Below, in pieces: positions 10,871 through 20,845 of a stretch of DNA of 64,000 nt. The position numbers and the translations under genes are program-made. The notes beneath the pieces were generated by a model. That model did no database searches, was not told the origin of the DNA, and saw only the letters and a list, made by a program, of their open reading frames with translations. Where the stretch lies: the NCBI GenBank assembly GCA_025267735.1, contig CM046300.1:35039322-35103321 (forward strand), written 5' to 3'. The stretch is from Mactra quadrangularis (lineage: Eukaryota > Mollusca > Bivalvia > Venerida > Mactridae). Positions within the stretch are counted from its first letter, which is position 1, and every line of letters begins with the position of its first letter.

Positions 10871-11395
10871 ACAAGCACGGACCTGTGAGAAAACACCACG
10901 ATTGACGTCACGCTGTTGCACCGTCAAAAGAACCTAACAAAATGGCGTAAACTTGTGTTTCTTATAAAACAAAAATCATCATTTTTACAGGCTCAATCAC
11001 TTAAATGTAAATGTAAAGTAGTTACTTTTGGCGCTTATTTTTCTTGTGGATAATAACAATTTGTTTACGATTTAATATGAAATTCAAAGGTTTCTACCTA
11101 CAAACTTCGAAATATTAGCATGTCTCAAACAATGGCGCTTCCTCGAATAAAACCAGCACTGGTTACCGTATTTGAATTTGCACTTGTGTAATCTACGGTA
11201 CAGTGACCTTGTTTGAACCAGATTTACCGGCTCGATTTGGTTTACAGAATCGGCAAAATTACGACGATATGAAAAGGCAAATTCGACCTTCACCTACAAT
11301 TGCCGAAGTATTCGGGAGATTCATTTATGTTTACGAGAGTTAAGAATTTACTTAATTCAGGCAAAGCACGCAAACTTCAATAAACTTGGCAGGTC

Positions 11396-12700
11396 TATCA
11401 CAATTACACCTGACACATTCTGAATCGATTAACATAAGTTTCCAAATAGACTTCTGAAAAGACATTTCAATGGGCAGCTGTCTATTCTAACTTTATAATA
11501 GACTTAGGACACATTTTAATGCATATATAATTTGCGAATAGACTTCTGAATAGACTTTTGAATGGACATTTGCCTCTTTTCATATTCCGCGAAAAGACTT
11601 TCAATCTGTTCGATTGCATTACTGAGTTTTTTGGCGAATAGACTTCTGAATAGACATTTGAATGGACATCTGTCTATTCGAAACTCTATAAAAGACTTCT
11701 GACTCATTCTGAACGCATTTACCAGATTTCGCGAAAAGACATCTGAACATACTTTTGAATGAACATCTCTCTATTCGAAACTCTATGAAAGACTTCTGAT
11801 TCATTCTGAATGCATATACATGATTTTGCAAATAGACTTCTGAATAGACATTTGAATGGACATCTGTCTATTCGCAACTTTATAGTACACTTTAGACACA
11901 TTCTTAATGCATATATATATGATTTTGCGAATAGACTTCTGAATACACTTCGAATAGACATTTGTCTTTTTATGTTTACCACGAAAAGACTTTTAAATCT
12001 GTTTGATTGCATTACTGACTTTTTTGGAATAGACTTCTAAATAGACATTTGAATGGACATCTCTCTATCCGCAACTATATAATAAACATCTGACACATTC
12101 TTAATACATATATATGATTTTGCAAATAGACTTCTGAATAGATATTTGAATGGACTGCTGTGTATTTACTTCTGTATAAAAGACTTCTGACTCATTCTGA
12201 ACGCATTTACCAGATTTTGCGAATAGACTTCTGAATAGACTTTTGAATGGACAGCTCTCTATTTGAAGCTCTATAAAACACTTCCTACTCATTCTGAATG
12301 CATATACATGATTTTGCAAATAGACTTCTGAAAAGACATTTGAATGGACATCTGTCTATTCGCAACTTTATGGTAGACTTTAGACACATTCTTAATGCAT
12401 ATATATGATTTTGCGAATAGACTTCTGAATAGACTTTTGAATGGACTTTGTCTCTCTAAAAAGACTTTGAAATCTGTTTGATTGCATAATTGACTTGTTT
12501 GGAATAGACTTCTGAATAGACATTTGAATGGACAGCTCTCTATTGGAAACTTTATAATAGACTACAGACACATTCTTAAAGCATATATATGATTTTGCGA
12601 ATAGAGATCCGAAAAGACTTTTGAATGGACATTTGTCGCTTGCATTCTTGGAATAGAAACCTTGCTCATTCAGATTGCACTACTATGTTTTTGCGAATAA
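11396..12700 (-). repeat. 97-bp tandem array, right arm of FB1 (inverted)
   Basis: About 13 units of the same 97-bp repeat are in reverse orientation (GCGAATAGACTTCTGAATAG, TTTGAATGGACA, ATGCATATATATGATTTTGC). Several units carry an alternative block, AAAGACTTTTAAATCTGTTT plus GATTGCATTACTGA, which also occurs near the outer end of the left arm (6920-7050). The arms therefore share two unit types in the same order. Confidence 0.9.
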
Positions 12701-13008
12701 ACTTCTGAAAAGACTTTTGAATGGACATCTGTCTCTTTACGTATTCCATGAAAAGACTTTTAAATCTGTTTGATTGCAATACTGACCTTTTTTCGAATAG
12801 ACTTCTGAATAGACTTCCGAATAGACAGTTGTCTTTTCGGCATTTTGTGAACAGATTTTTGTACAGATATTTGAACTTACCTATATTTATGTATACAGTA
12901 AATGCGAATAGACTTCTGAATGAATAGATTTCTCAATACATAGCTGTCTATTGTGCGAATAGACTTTTGAATAGAGAATAGACAATAGATAGCTAACTTC
13001 ACAGACCT

Positions 13009-13017
13009 TAAAAGTGT
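13009..13017. other. Right target-site duplication of FB1
   Basis: TAAAAGTGT directly follows the terminus GCTAACTTCACAGACCT and matches 6680-6688 exactly. Confidence 0.85.
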
Positions 13018-13075
13018 ATGCCATTTGCAGCCCATCACATCTCCTATGCCACTACATGTATTATACTGTTTGTTA

Positions 13076-13470
13076 TAGTCCAACAGAATTAACCTGAGCT
13101 TGACCTTTACGCAAGAATATATTAAACTCAGTATTTACGGTCTATTTTTGTCTTCGTTTGTAAATCGCGCTATATCGGAAGCTTTCGGCAAAATACACGC
13201 ACTGAACAATTATTGTTGTTTTCATAAGAATAAATACTATAAAACTGTGCCATAATACTGCTGACTTACTTGTTTACCCAAAAACTAATGTGGCCAAAAT
13301 TATACGTACAATAACATGCTGCTTTTAATAAATTGATATATACCCTCATCGGTTGTTATAAACACGTGTATAACCGTATACACGCATACGGAAACTCACG
13401 ATTTTATATAAGTGGAGTGTGAAATTATTATAATTAGGTAGTTCAAGCTCAGGTTAATTCTGTTGGACTA
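13076..13470. mobile_element. 395-bp MITE with TA duplication (Tc1/mariner-like)
   Basis: Terminal inverted repeats of about 32 bp (TAGTCCAACAGAATTAACCT at the left, with its complement at 13441-13470) are flanked by TA on both sides (13074-13075, 13471-13472). No frame of transposase size is present. The TA duplication fits Tc1/mariner or pogo mobilisation. It begins 59 bp from the FB1 target-site copy. Confidence 0.85.
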
Positions 13471-13690
13471 TAACGTCCTGGAAAGCTACAGTGCCAAGTC
13501 GTCGTCCTTTTTTAGTAGTAAAATTCTTGGTGGTTTTTCTTGATGTCTACATGTATCTAGTACAAATGGGTTTTATATTATTTCAAACACCTTTGCTGAA
13601 ACAAAAACATTTTAATTGATTAAAATTTTCACTTAAATAATTATTCTTATTTCATTCATTGCATTTTTCTTAAGAGAGAGAAAAAGTTTC

Positions 13691-13770
13691 AGCCACCCGG
13701 CTAGCTCAGTTTGTAGCTCGCAAGTCTACTGATCGAGAGGTAAGAGCATGACCACTTGCTTCATGATCGC
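13691..13770 (+). mobile_element. SINE family C fragment, tRNA-like head
   Basis: CACCCGGCTAGCTCAGTTTG (A box region), then AAGTCTACTGATCGAGAGGT and a CTTCATGATC block. This matches the head of the full family C copy at 47297, read from its 5' end. The B box is eroded. It is more likely a SINE remnant than a functional tRNA, because the D-arm is present but the T-arm and acceptor pairing are not. Confidence 0.55.
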
Positions 13771-14189
13771 CAAATCTTACAATTTCCTTTGCACACAAAC
13801 TAAACTAAACTCAAGTCAGCAATTTTGGGCCACCATGGCCCTATTTCTGAAAATTAGTCAGAAAAGTTGTTTCGATGATGCCTAGCTCAAGTTTAAATAA
13901 AGGTCGATTGGAGTGAAAAATGTAGTAATGAAAAACATTGTTAAATCTACTTCTCTGAAACTGCAATGCCTTGAGATTACATAATTATTTCGTATGTGCC
14001 ATTGTCTGATGGATTTTTCGCAAAATGTGGTCTTGGGGAAAAATTGACCCGTTCCACAGCCCATTGGATTTTAAATGGCTTATTTAGAAAAACCTTTACA
14101 CATATTGTCTGCTATTGCAAGACCTACAACTTAGGTGTTTGCTATGTAGATTTGACCATTGGACCTCTAATGAGATTGTTAAAATCCTT

Positions 14190-14238
14190 GTCAAACTTGG
14201 TCAGGTGAGCGATTTAGGGCCATCATGGCCCTCTTGTA
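14190..14238 (+). repeat. 3' end of a molluscan-type dispersed repeat
   Basis: AAACTTGGTCAGGTGAGCGA followed by TTAGGGCCATCATGGCCCTC repeats the end of the longer copy at 16411-16773. The terminal AGGGCCATNATGGCCCT is itself a palindrome. Confidence 0.7.
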
Positions 14239-14388
14239 TTGTTTTAGGGGCCGTACGTGGTACAAATGCTTGAGGAGAAAATGGACCCTATATTGAGATA
14301 TTTTTGCATTAGTTTTTTGTATTTTTTCACGTCACTGTGTTATGTGTTATGGCTTTATAGGCAGTACGTAGAATAAATGCTTGAACGG

Positions 14389-14916
14389 ATATACAGGCAA
14401 ATGACTGTGCCAAAAGTATAGAACCAAGTTTTGTCTTTAAAACAGTATTAAGAACGTAAGAAATCACTTATTAATAACATTTGTCACTTAAAACATTCAA
14501 CTGAACGAATGAAAACTTGTGACATACACTTTGTTGAAAACGAAAGTAGGTTACTGAGGGAATCATCAAGCTATTTATAGATTTGTTATATGTCGTACTT
14601 GCTGAAATTAAACATTTTCATTGGTCGCTTTTTGTCTTTTCAACATTCTTAGGCGGTTAGGATATCTTTTTAATATAATTATATTAATGTTGCACAATAA
14701 CAAGCTCTAGTATATTCTTATCAGTAAATGCATATTTTAACACTAAAATATTTTAGCTAACCTAACCCACGTTGGTCTAGTTAGGAAACACCCCAAATAT
14801 TACGAGAAAATAAAGAAATATTTTTCCAAGTATTATAACAGTGTGTCTGTTGCATTCACAGTTATAAAAAATAATTCAAAATCAGGAAATATGAAGTTGA
14901 ACTTTTGCCTGTATAT
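14389..14916 (+). mobile_element. 0.53 kb MITE, family ATACAGGCAAA, copy 2 (most complete)
   Basis: The termini ATATACAGGCAAA and TTTGCCTGTATAT are inverted partners, and the interior matches copy 1 at 1033-1556 over its length. No frame is shared by the copies, so it is non-autonomous. No clear target-site duplication could be read. Confidence 0.85.
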
Positions 14917-15346
14917 TCCTTTAAGATTTTTCCGTAATTAAGACCAATCGATCTTTACGGTTCTTATAGTATTCTTTTTCTCTAGTAATATTCTATAAAA
15001 CGAGCAATCACACTGAACCATTCAACTAAACGATACAATCTTCAATATACAGATTATTATTTCATTCAAATCAAATGGCAACGCGTGGATCGGTATCTCA
15101 TTCAAGTTTTGGATTTCATTCATTAAAATTTCATTCATTGCAAGCCTAGGTCAATCAACAATGGCTGATTGTATATATACAGTATATATACGCAGTAAAC
15201 ACGTTATCTCCATGCGACTTTCAGCAAGTTCAGTTTTGTTCTCATTTCTGACCTGTCTGCACTTAAAAAAGATGCAAAACATCCTTATAATTGCCTCAAC
15301 TTGTGATAACAACTGAAGTTAAGAATTTAAGTTTAAAGTGCACACA

Positions 15347-15782
15347 TTTTATGGTGTCGTATTTCCGCCTCCAGAAAACCACACATCTAAGAAATTAAGC
15401 ATATTAAGTGGTTAAGTGACAAAACTAAATTACAATGTAATCATTAACTATACATTAAACATTGTATTAATACTATGTTCATGGGTCATTTCTGACCTTA
15501 TACATAACTATTATATTGTATACTATTTTGATTGAAATAAACTCTTGAAACTCTTGAAACTCTAACCACTTTTAAAATATGACATTTTATGGTGGCGTAT
15601 TTCTGCCACCAGATAACCACATATGTAAGAAGTTCAGTTTATTAAGTGGTTGACAAAGGACATAACTAATTAATCACTTACAACTTATAAAAAACTGGTG
15701 AGTGATTATCTGATTATGTAACTAGGTAACCACTTAATTATTTTGGTCTGGTGGCAGAAATATTCCACCATACATTTTACTG
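15347..15782. mobile_element. TIR element GGTGGCGTATTTCTGCC, one complete copy and one fragment
   Basis: 15592-15774 is flanked by inverted ends ATGGTGG(CG/AA)TATTTCTGCC and a CCACCAGA block, with ACATTTT on both sides (a possible 7-bp duplication). A second left end lies at 15353-15420 (ATGGTGTCGTATTTCCGCCT) and also continues into AAGTGGTTAAGTGAC, so it is a related, incomplete copy. Because ACATTTT also precedes the fragment, it could be part of the element rather than target sequence. Confidence 0.65.
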
Positions 15783-15917
15783 TTGTTCGGCATGTTTCCT
15801 AAGTAACAGCAGCTTCGTGATCATGCCATGGACATAGATGAATAACATATCTTGAACAGTTTGAATCATGTAAAAAGTTAAGTGCAGAAAAAATTACACA
15901 AATCTGAATAATGTATG

Positions 15918-16363
15918 CTATCAATTAGGGCTGTGGATAGTTAAGCAAGTGGCAAACCGATCCGAACCACGATTCATGTGTAGCGATTCACAAATCGAAC
16001 CACGAATCACTTGTTAATAGAGACGCATACAGAATTTCACGTAATAACAAAAATAAGCGATGAATTACATTAGCTTTTACTAAAAGGAAAACCGTGTACT
16101 CCAAACATTACTATTACCAGACGTTAAATGGGCATAGTCAGTGAAATCATTTTTGTTTAAATGTAAATCAATCAAATGTTTACTAAACACTTAAAGTTAA
16201 TATTAGTAATGCGGCTCGTTTTCAGTGGTAGAAAGCGAATTTTTTCCAAGAAAATAGATCGCGATCCGAAGATTTCGGACGTGACGAATATTCGTACTCG
16301 ATTTTCTGGTCTGGATCGCGAGTATCCGAGTACTCGGATACTCGCAGCAGCCCTACTATCAAT
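15918..16363. mobile_element. hAT-like MITE with exact 8-bp target-site duplication
   Basis: The element proper is 15926-16355 (430 bp). Its ends TAGGGCTG and CAGCCCTA are inverted, and CTATCAAT occurs at both 15918-15925 and 16356-16363. An 8-bp duplication is characteristic of the hAT superfamily. Near its right end is a perfect 28-bp palindrome at 16318-16345 (arms GCGAGTATCCGAG). No transposase frame is present. Confidence 0.88.
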
Positions 16364-16410
16364 GCTCTTTAAAAGTTTCAAAAGTCACCGGATGAAATAC
16401 CGTTTCTAAC

Positions 16411-16773
16411 TCACCTGTCACTTAGTAACACAATGAGTTTTTGTGATCGCCTTTTGTATGTCGTCCGTCCGTCCGTCCGTCTGTCTGTCAGTTCGTCCGT
16501 CCACATTTTATTGTGAACACTCTAGTTGTCACATGTTTTGCCACAATTTTCACCAAACTTGGTCAGGATGGTTGTCTAGTTAATTGCTTGGATGAGTTCG
16601 AACATGGGTCACATGGGGTCAAAAACTAGGTCACACAGCCGAAATATGCAAGAATCTAGCAAACACTGTAGTGTCAAATTGGTTTGAACGTTAGTTGTGT
16701 TAATTTTACTCTGATTCATGTTTATATTAATGGTTATCAGGTGAGCGATAAAGGGCCATAATGGCCCTCTTGG
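16411..16773 (+). repeat. Molluscan-type dispersed repeat with GTCC microsatellite
   Basis: It starts CTCACCTGTCACTTAG, carries a GTCC/GTCT run at 16462-16503 and CACCAAACTTGGTCAGGATG, and ends CAGGTGAGCGATAAAGGGCC with ATAATGGCCCTCTTG. The start CTCACCTG and the CAGGTGAG near the end form a short inverted pair. I recognise this architecture as common in mollusc genomes, but its class is not clear to me. Confidence 0.7.
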
Positions 16774-16891
16774 TAAGACAAATCTACTCAAATTTGCATA
16801 AGAAGAGTCTTATGAACAAATCCCAAAATAAAAACTTATTAGTTAATGAACATAATGATTCAAACTGTGTCACGTGAATAAGTTTTAACGG

Positions 16892-17045
16892 TAGTAGCAC
16901 CGCTAAACGTCGCAACGCTGCTAAATGTCGCAGTGCTGACGATTAACTTCGTAAAAAATCGACTTACGCTATACATGTACGTTGCGACCTTGGTAATCTG
17001 CGTCGCATTTGGTAGGAAACTTTTGTATCGAACCTAAACAATACA
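16892..17045 (-). repeat. FB2-family fragment (B-type subrepeats plus unique block)
   Basis: In reverse orientation it has CCGCTAAACGTCGCAACG, a second unit, a GACTTACGCTATA block and GTATCGAACCTAAACAATAC, matching the corresponding order in the right arm of FB2 at 5505-5760. Confidence 0.75.
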
Positions 17046-18125
17046 CGACTATTACGTGGGACAAAATACTTTAAACCTATAGAAAATAATAGAAAATATG
17101 CTGAAATTATTTGATATAATTTTTCCATGTTCCGTTTAAGGTAGAAAAATCACAGCATAATTTTACAAAATTCCTTCGTATATTGGAATGAGTGAGGTGC
17201 CATGAAATAATCACGGTTTTTGAAAAAACGTAACATACATATTAAAATAAAAATAATAATTTTAATTTCTGACGTCCTGTCAGTTTTTCTCAGTCAAGCT
17301 TAAGCAAAGATGAAATGATTGTGAACTCGCCAAAAAAATTGCTATTTTAGGGGTTTTGAATGAGCTTCAAGGAGAGTTTAAACACTTTGCCGAAGGACTT
17401 TTCAAACTTGACATCGACCAACAGCTGTCAAATTAAAAACTTTTAAACCATAATTGGACCACAAAAAAATCTATTCTTAACCTTTTGACATCGCAAGGAG
17501 GTGAGAATAGTTACGACTTTAAATTAGGCAAAATTTCAAACTCAGCGAAATCTATTGAAATGTCAATCTGTCAACCATCCAAGCTCTATTGTTACAACTC
17601 TCGTGTCAGTTCCTTTATTTGTGATCGTAACTAGGTTCTAATGTGTTGAAAAACAAGTTACAAACTTTATTAATTGTCAGATGGTTCATTGATGCGATTA
17701 AGGACATTGTTAATAGGCTATTCTGAACCCAGGTCGTTATGTTTATCATTGAATATTTCTTCAGTCTTGCGAATAGATATTTTAACGCCCTGTTGTCACG
17801 AGGGGGTCATCAAGTACAAACTTCATGTTCGTTAGTACGCTGGTACAATAAAACGTTTATTATTTATTTTTCATAATGAATTTGATGTCGGTTTATTCCG
17901 TTGTACGATGAGTAGTTAGCTGCCAGGTGCGCGAGCATGTGAGTGTGTATGTGTGTGAGTTTAGTTAATAAATTGAGAATATTGTGGTTTTTACTTGAAC
18001 AAAATGTAATTGTATATTCAATTCAAGCCACAAAGTATCCGATGAATTATGATTATATTACTGTGATAGATCATACCGTTAAAGCCCCTGTAGTAAGACT
18101 TATTTGGTTGGGTTTAACGCAACCT
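17046..18125. other. No recognisable feature
   Basis: AT-rich sequence with no shared repeat and no supported gene. A short TGTGTGTGAG-like run is at 17940-17960. Confidence 0.45.
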
Positions 18126-18415
18126 GGAACGGTAGCGCAGTTGGTGGCGCGCCTTGATTTCAAAACTAGTGTGCCGAATAGGGTACGGGTTCGAATCCCA
18201 CACAGAGACGTTATACCCTTCCGTGAAAATTTGACAATAATGTCAATTTTTCTCAATTAATAAAGTAAATGGATAAGTTTCCGTCCTTGTTGAATGGTAG
18301 GGGAGTACTAGATATTGACAAGGGTCCAGGAAAGCTAAGTTAGGTGCGCTGGATAACGTTATTTAACATATACAATGTGTTGCTACGGCGTTTAACCCAA
18401 CAAAATGAATAAAAA
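18126..18415 (+). mobile_element. SINE family A, full length
   Basis: The tRNA-like head has an A box (GGTAGCGCAGTTGGTGGCGC), a long variable region and a B box (GGGTTCGAATCCCACA). The family A body follows, with the tail GTTGCTACGGCGTTTAACCC at 18379-18398 and A-rich 3' DNA. It abuts a family C copy in the opposite orientation, so the two tails form an inverted repeat of about 22-bp arms. Confidence 0.9.
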
Positions 18416-18738
18416 TTGGGTTTAACGCCGTAGCAACATTGTACAGGTAATATTACGGCGGTCAGTCACCATACTCACCCAATCTGATTAAAACCCGATC
18501 TAAAATTTTTGGCTCGCTGACTCATTGATTTACAGCGGTCAATTGGATATCTGTTTACTGAGATGGCATACTCATCGTTCCTGGAAAGGGCAAGTATCTG
18601 ATCAAGTTGTTGATCAGTTATTAGGCGCGTACCTCCGTCAGTGACTGACAATTGCCCTGCATGATTTAGAATCAGTGGTTGCCGGGAGAGTGGCCGTAGA
18701 AATTATTTCATGACTTAGCTCCACGAAAGTATTTAGTC
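18416..18738 (-). mobile_element. SINE family C, interrupted copy
   Basis: The tail TTGGGTTTAACGCCGTAGCA is at 18416, then CGGCGGTCAGTCA, a family C body (CGTTCCTGGAAAGG, GTCAGTGACTGACAATTGCC, ATTTAGAATCAGTGGT) and AGCTCCACGAAAGTAT at the far end. At about 18478-18560 the expected colinear order is broken by foreign sequence that includes ATCTGATTAAAACCCGATCT, the terminal block of another repeat family. Confidence 0.85.
18478..18530 (-). repeat. Terminal block of another repeat inside SINE C
   Basis: Read on the minus strand: GCGAGCC, then AAAATTTTAGATCGGGTTTT and AATCAGATTG. The same block occurs at 24360, 26605, 41305 and 46875, where it also ends at or near CAGATTG. Confidence 0.7.
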
Positions 18739-18780
18739 AAACGTTAGGAAAAACGGTTTGACAAGTTCATTGTGTATCTA

Positions 18781-19326
18781 ATGCTTACTTTGACGTTTTC
18801 CTGTTTTTCCATCGTCGGCAACAACAGTACATGTACTTTCTTCCGTTACACATCATACGTCGGTGGGCAGTTTGACTGGCAAAATCTTGTTTTCATAAAT
18901 ATGCATGAGGCAGGGGAGACAAATCTTCTACCAATGAAATCGCATGTTACAATTAAATACTCTTCAATAACAATGACGTCATACTGGGTTTTCTTGCTCA
19001 AAATAGAAACCTATGCATATGTTTATTTTAAAAAAAATGGTTGCACCATGTCATTGGCTAGTTTTCCGCAGTGGTTTTCTTGCGGAACCAATAAAACTGC
19101 CTCATTAATTATTCATGATTACGAGATTTTACTAACTAAATGGCCCATGGTACATAACGCAGTACAGCAGAGTAATGTATCACCGACGATGCTCTGTTTC
19201 ATGAACAATAATTTATGGCTATTTCGGTTTCGTCACCATCTTCCAGTACGCGACTATAATGTGTGTTTGACCGTTGTAGCCTTAGATAAGGACCCTTTGT
19301 ATAAAAGATTTTCATTACAGCAGTAA
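18781..19326 (+). CDS. Unassigned open frame, 181 codons (tentative)
   Basis: This is the longest open frame in the window: ATG at 18781, stop TAA at 19324, with AATAAA at 19350 shortly after. At this base composition a stop is expected roughly every 13-15 codons, so 181 open codons are unusual but not proof. I recognise no domain. The first 13 residues (MLTLTFSCFSIVG) are hydrophobic but short for a signal peptide. Cysteines and tryptophans are scattered without a visible pattern. The interval also holds several promoter-like words (TGACGTCA at 18974, CCAAT at 18931 and 19088, TATAAAAG at 19300), so it could equally be a regulatory region that is open by chance. It begins about 40 bp after a SINE. 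Confidence 0.2.
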   Translation: MLTLTFSCFSIVGNNSTCTFFRYTSYVGGQFDWQNLVFINMHEAGETNLLPMKSHVTIKYSSITMTSYWVFLLKIETYAYVYFKKNGCTMSLASFPQWFSCGTNKTASLIIHDYEILLTKWPMVHNAVQQSNVSPTMLCFMNNNLWLFRFRHHLPVRDYNVCLTVVALDKDPLYKRFSLQQ

Positions 19327-19351
19327 AACTATAAACTTTAAAGAGGGAATA

Positions 19352-20670
19352 AATTGTCTTCTTAAAAAGTCATTTAAACATTTATCATGTTTTATTGTAA
19401 TGTTTTGTTAAATGCGTCATTATAAGTATAAGTATGCATAATAAACGACGAAAAATATCTTTCAGTTTGGTCTTTGTCAAGTTTATTATTCCATGTACAA
19501 TGTACCATTACAAGCTGTGCCAACGACCGTTTGGGTTGACACGCTGGTAAGATTCCAGTACCTGTATACATGTATATGTTTTAAAATGATTATAAAGCAA
19601 CAACAACACGTATAGCTCTTGAAATATTATTATATTGTGATCAACGCGTTTCGGTAGACCTTCATCAGGATAACAATAATGATAATGTTATTGACTTTCA
19701 ATTGACACATAAGATGTGAGTAATTTTTATCTTGACAATAAAAAATCATGCTAGGCACGTATTCGTTTTTTCTTATTTTTTGTTTTTATGTGTTTTAAGA
19801 CAGGGTACATGTCGATTGTTAATGAATACATCATATATAGTTTAAGGACATCAGCCACAGATGGTTTCAACTTTCACAGCAATCATCGTTACACTGGGGA
19901 ATAAAGCAATCTCATTTATATTAGCCTGAGTTTCCTTCATCCGACATTTAGATGATAAATCTTACATTTTTTATGATGTATGTCAATTATTCTATATAAT
20001 TCAAATAGCAATTAATTGTACTCTTTCGACAAGTTATGCGAAAATCATATTGAAATTTAGGTGATATCATGTAAATTATTAAGATTATTGAGAATTAAAA
20101 TACTTACCGTTCTTTTAAACTCTGATTCGAGGAGGATTTTTACTGTTTTCTTCTTAAAAACCAGGGATTTTATATAACAGGGATTTGTAACGATAAGTAA
20201 ACCGTTTTTAAGCAGGGTATTTGTGCACAATACTAGAAGAAGAAGCCACTTAAACTCTTCTTTCTGTTTTGATCTCGAAATACGAGACCTTACATAAAAA
20301 GATGTGTAGTTAAAATGACTTTCGAGTTTCGACAATTGTCTCTCCATATCTCCACTTTATTGACATAACACGCATCTGTATCGAGTTATAGTTTTAAAAT
20401 GTTTGCAGTCTACGAACAGGGTTGCCTTTGATACCGAGGATTTTTTATATCCTTGCCTTTTTCTTTATACCACGCTCCATTCATTAGCACGTTATTCGTT
20501 TGTAGTTTCATTTCATGTGCAGACCTTTGTAGTTTAGATAGTAATTCGATTGTGATAACATTTAAAACTTGCGGCATCGAATTCAGCTCCCACTTTATTA
20601 TAGCGTGTTAAAATGTACCACATATAAAAATACAAATTAAATATCGTTTGCATATTTTCACCTGTTTTCT
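19352..20670. other. No recognisable feature
   Basis: AT-rich DNA. A minus-strand frame of about 95 codons (20057-20347) has no recognisable motif and is not called. Confidence 0.45.
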
Positions 20671-20845
20671 ATTGGGTTTAACGCCATAGCTACATAATTT
20701 AGTCAACATACATACCGTTCATTGAAAAGCTAAATCTCTAGATTTAGCTGTTAACCAGTTACTAGGCGCATACTCCTGTCAGTGACTAACAACTGCCCTA
20801 CATGAATTAACAATCAGTGGTATGAGAGAGAATGACTGCTTAGTT
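20671..20845 (-). mobile_element. SINE family C, truncated
   Basis: The tail TTGGGTTTAACGCCATAGC is followed by the family C body (CTAAATCTCTAGATTTAGCT, GTTAACCAGTTACTAGGCGC, CAACTGCCCTACATGA). It stops near GAGAGAATGACTG, so the tRNA head is missing, as expected for 5' truncation. Confidence 0.85.

Larger units (their letters stand above)
10576..11395. other. Central, non-repeated segment of FB1
   Basis: This segment separates the two arms. It carries the 72-bp hairpin MITE at 10733, a TA microsatellite, and otherwise unique AT-rich sequence. The longest frames are about 70-95 codons, and the longest is partly made by the TA run. No transposase motif was seen. Confidence 0.7.
6689..13008. 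mobile_element. Foldback-type transposon FB1 with tandem-repeat arms
   Basis: The two outer ends are exact inverted partners beginning AGGTCTGTGAAGTTAGC. They stay colinear for about 300 bp of ordered terminal sequence (GTGAAGTTAG, CTATTGTCTATTCTCTATTC, GTATTGAGAAATCTATTC, ACAAAATGCCGAAAAGAC). Inside this, both arms become tandem arrays of a 97-bp unit in opposite orientation: left arm about 3.9 kb, right arm about 1.6 kb. A centre of about 0.8 kb lacks the repeats. Identical 9-bp flanks (TAAAAGTGT) are the signature of insertion. The arms are unequal, as known for Drosophila FB elements, which also make 9-bp duplications and have subrepeat-built arms. No transposase frame is visible, so it is non-autonomous. 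Assignment to a superfamily (Mutator-like or other) is inference. Confidence 0.85.

Noticed and set aside
10621..10905. 94-codon frame in the FB1 centre, a candidate transposase
   Set aside because: A third of it is Tyr-Ile from the TA microsatellite, and it crosses the 72-bp hairpin MITE. No catalytic motif is visible.
18126..18210. Functional tRNA gene (good A and B boxes)
   Set aside because: The same head is followed by the same SINE body at four loci, and acceptor-stem pairing is poor. The heads at 35621, 45928, 47297, 48860 and 52441 were rejected as tRNAs for the same reason.
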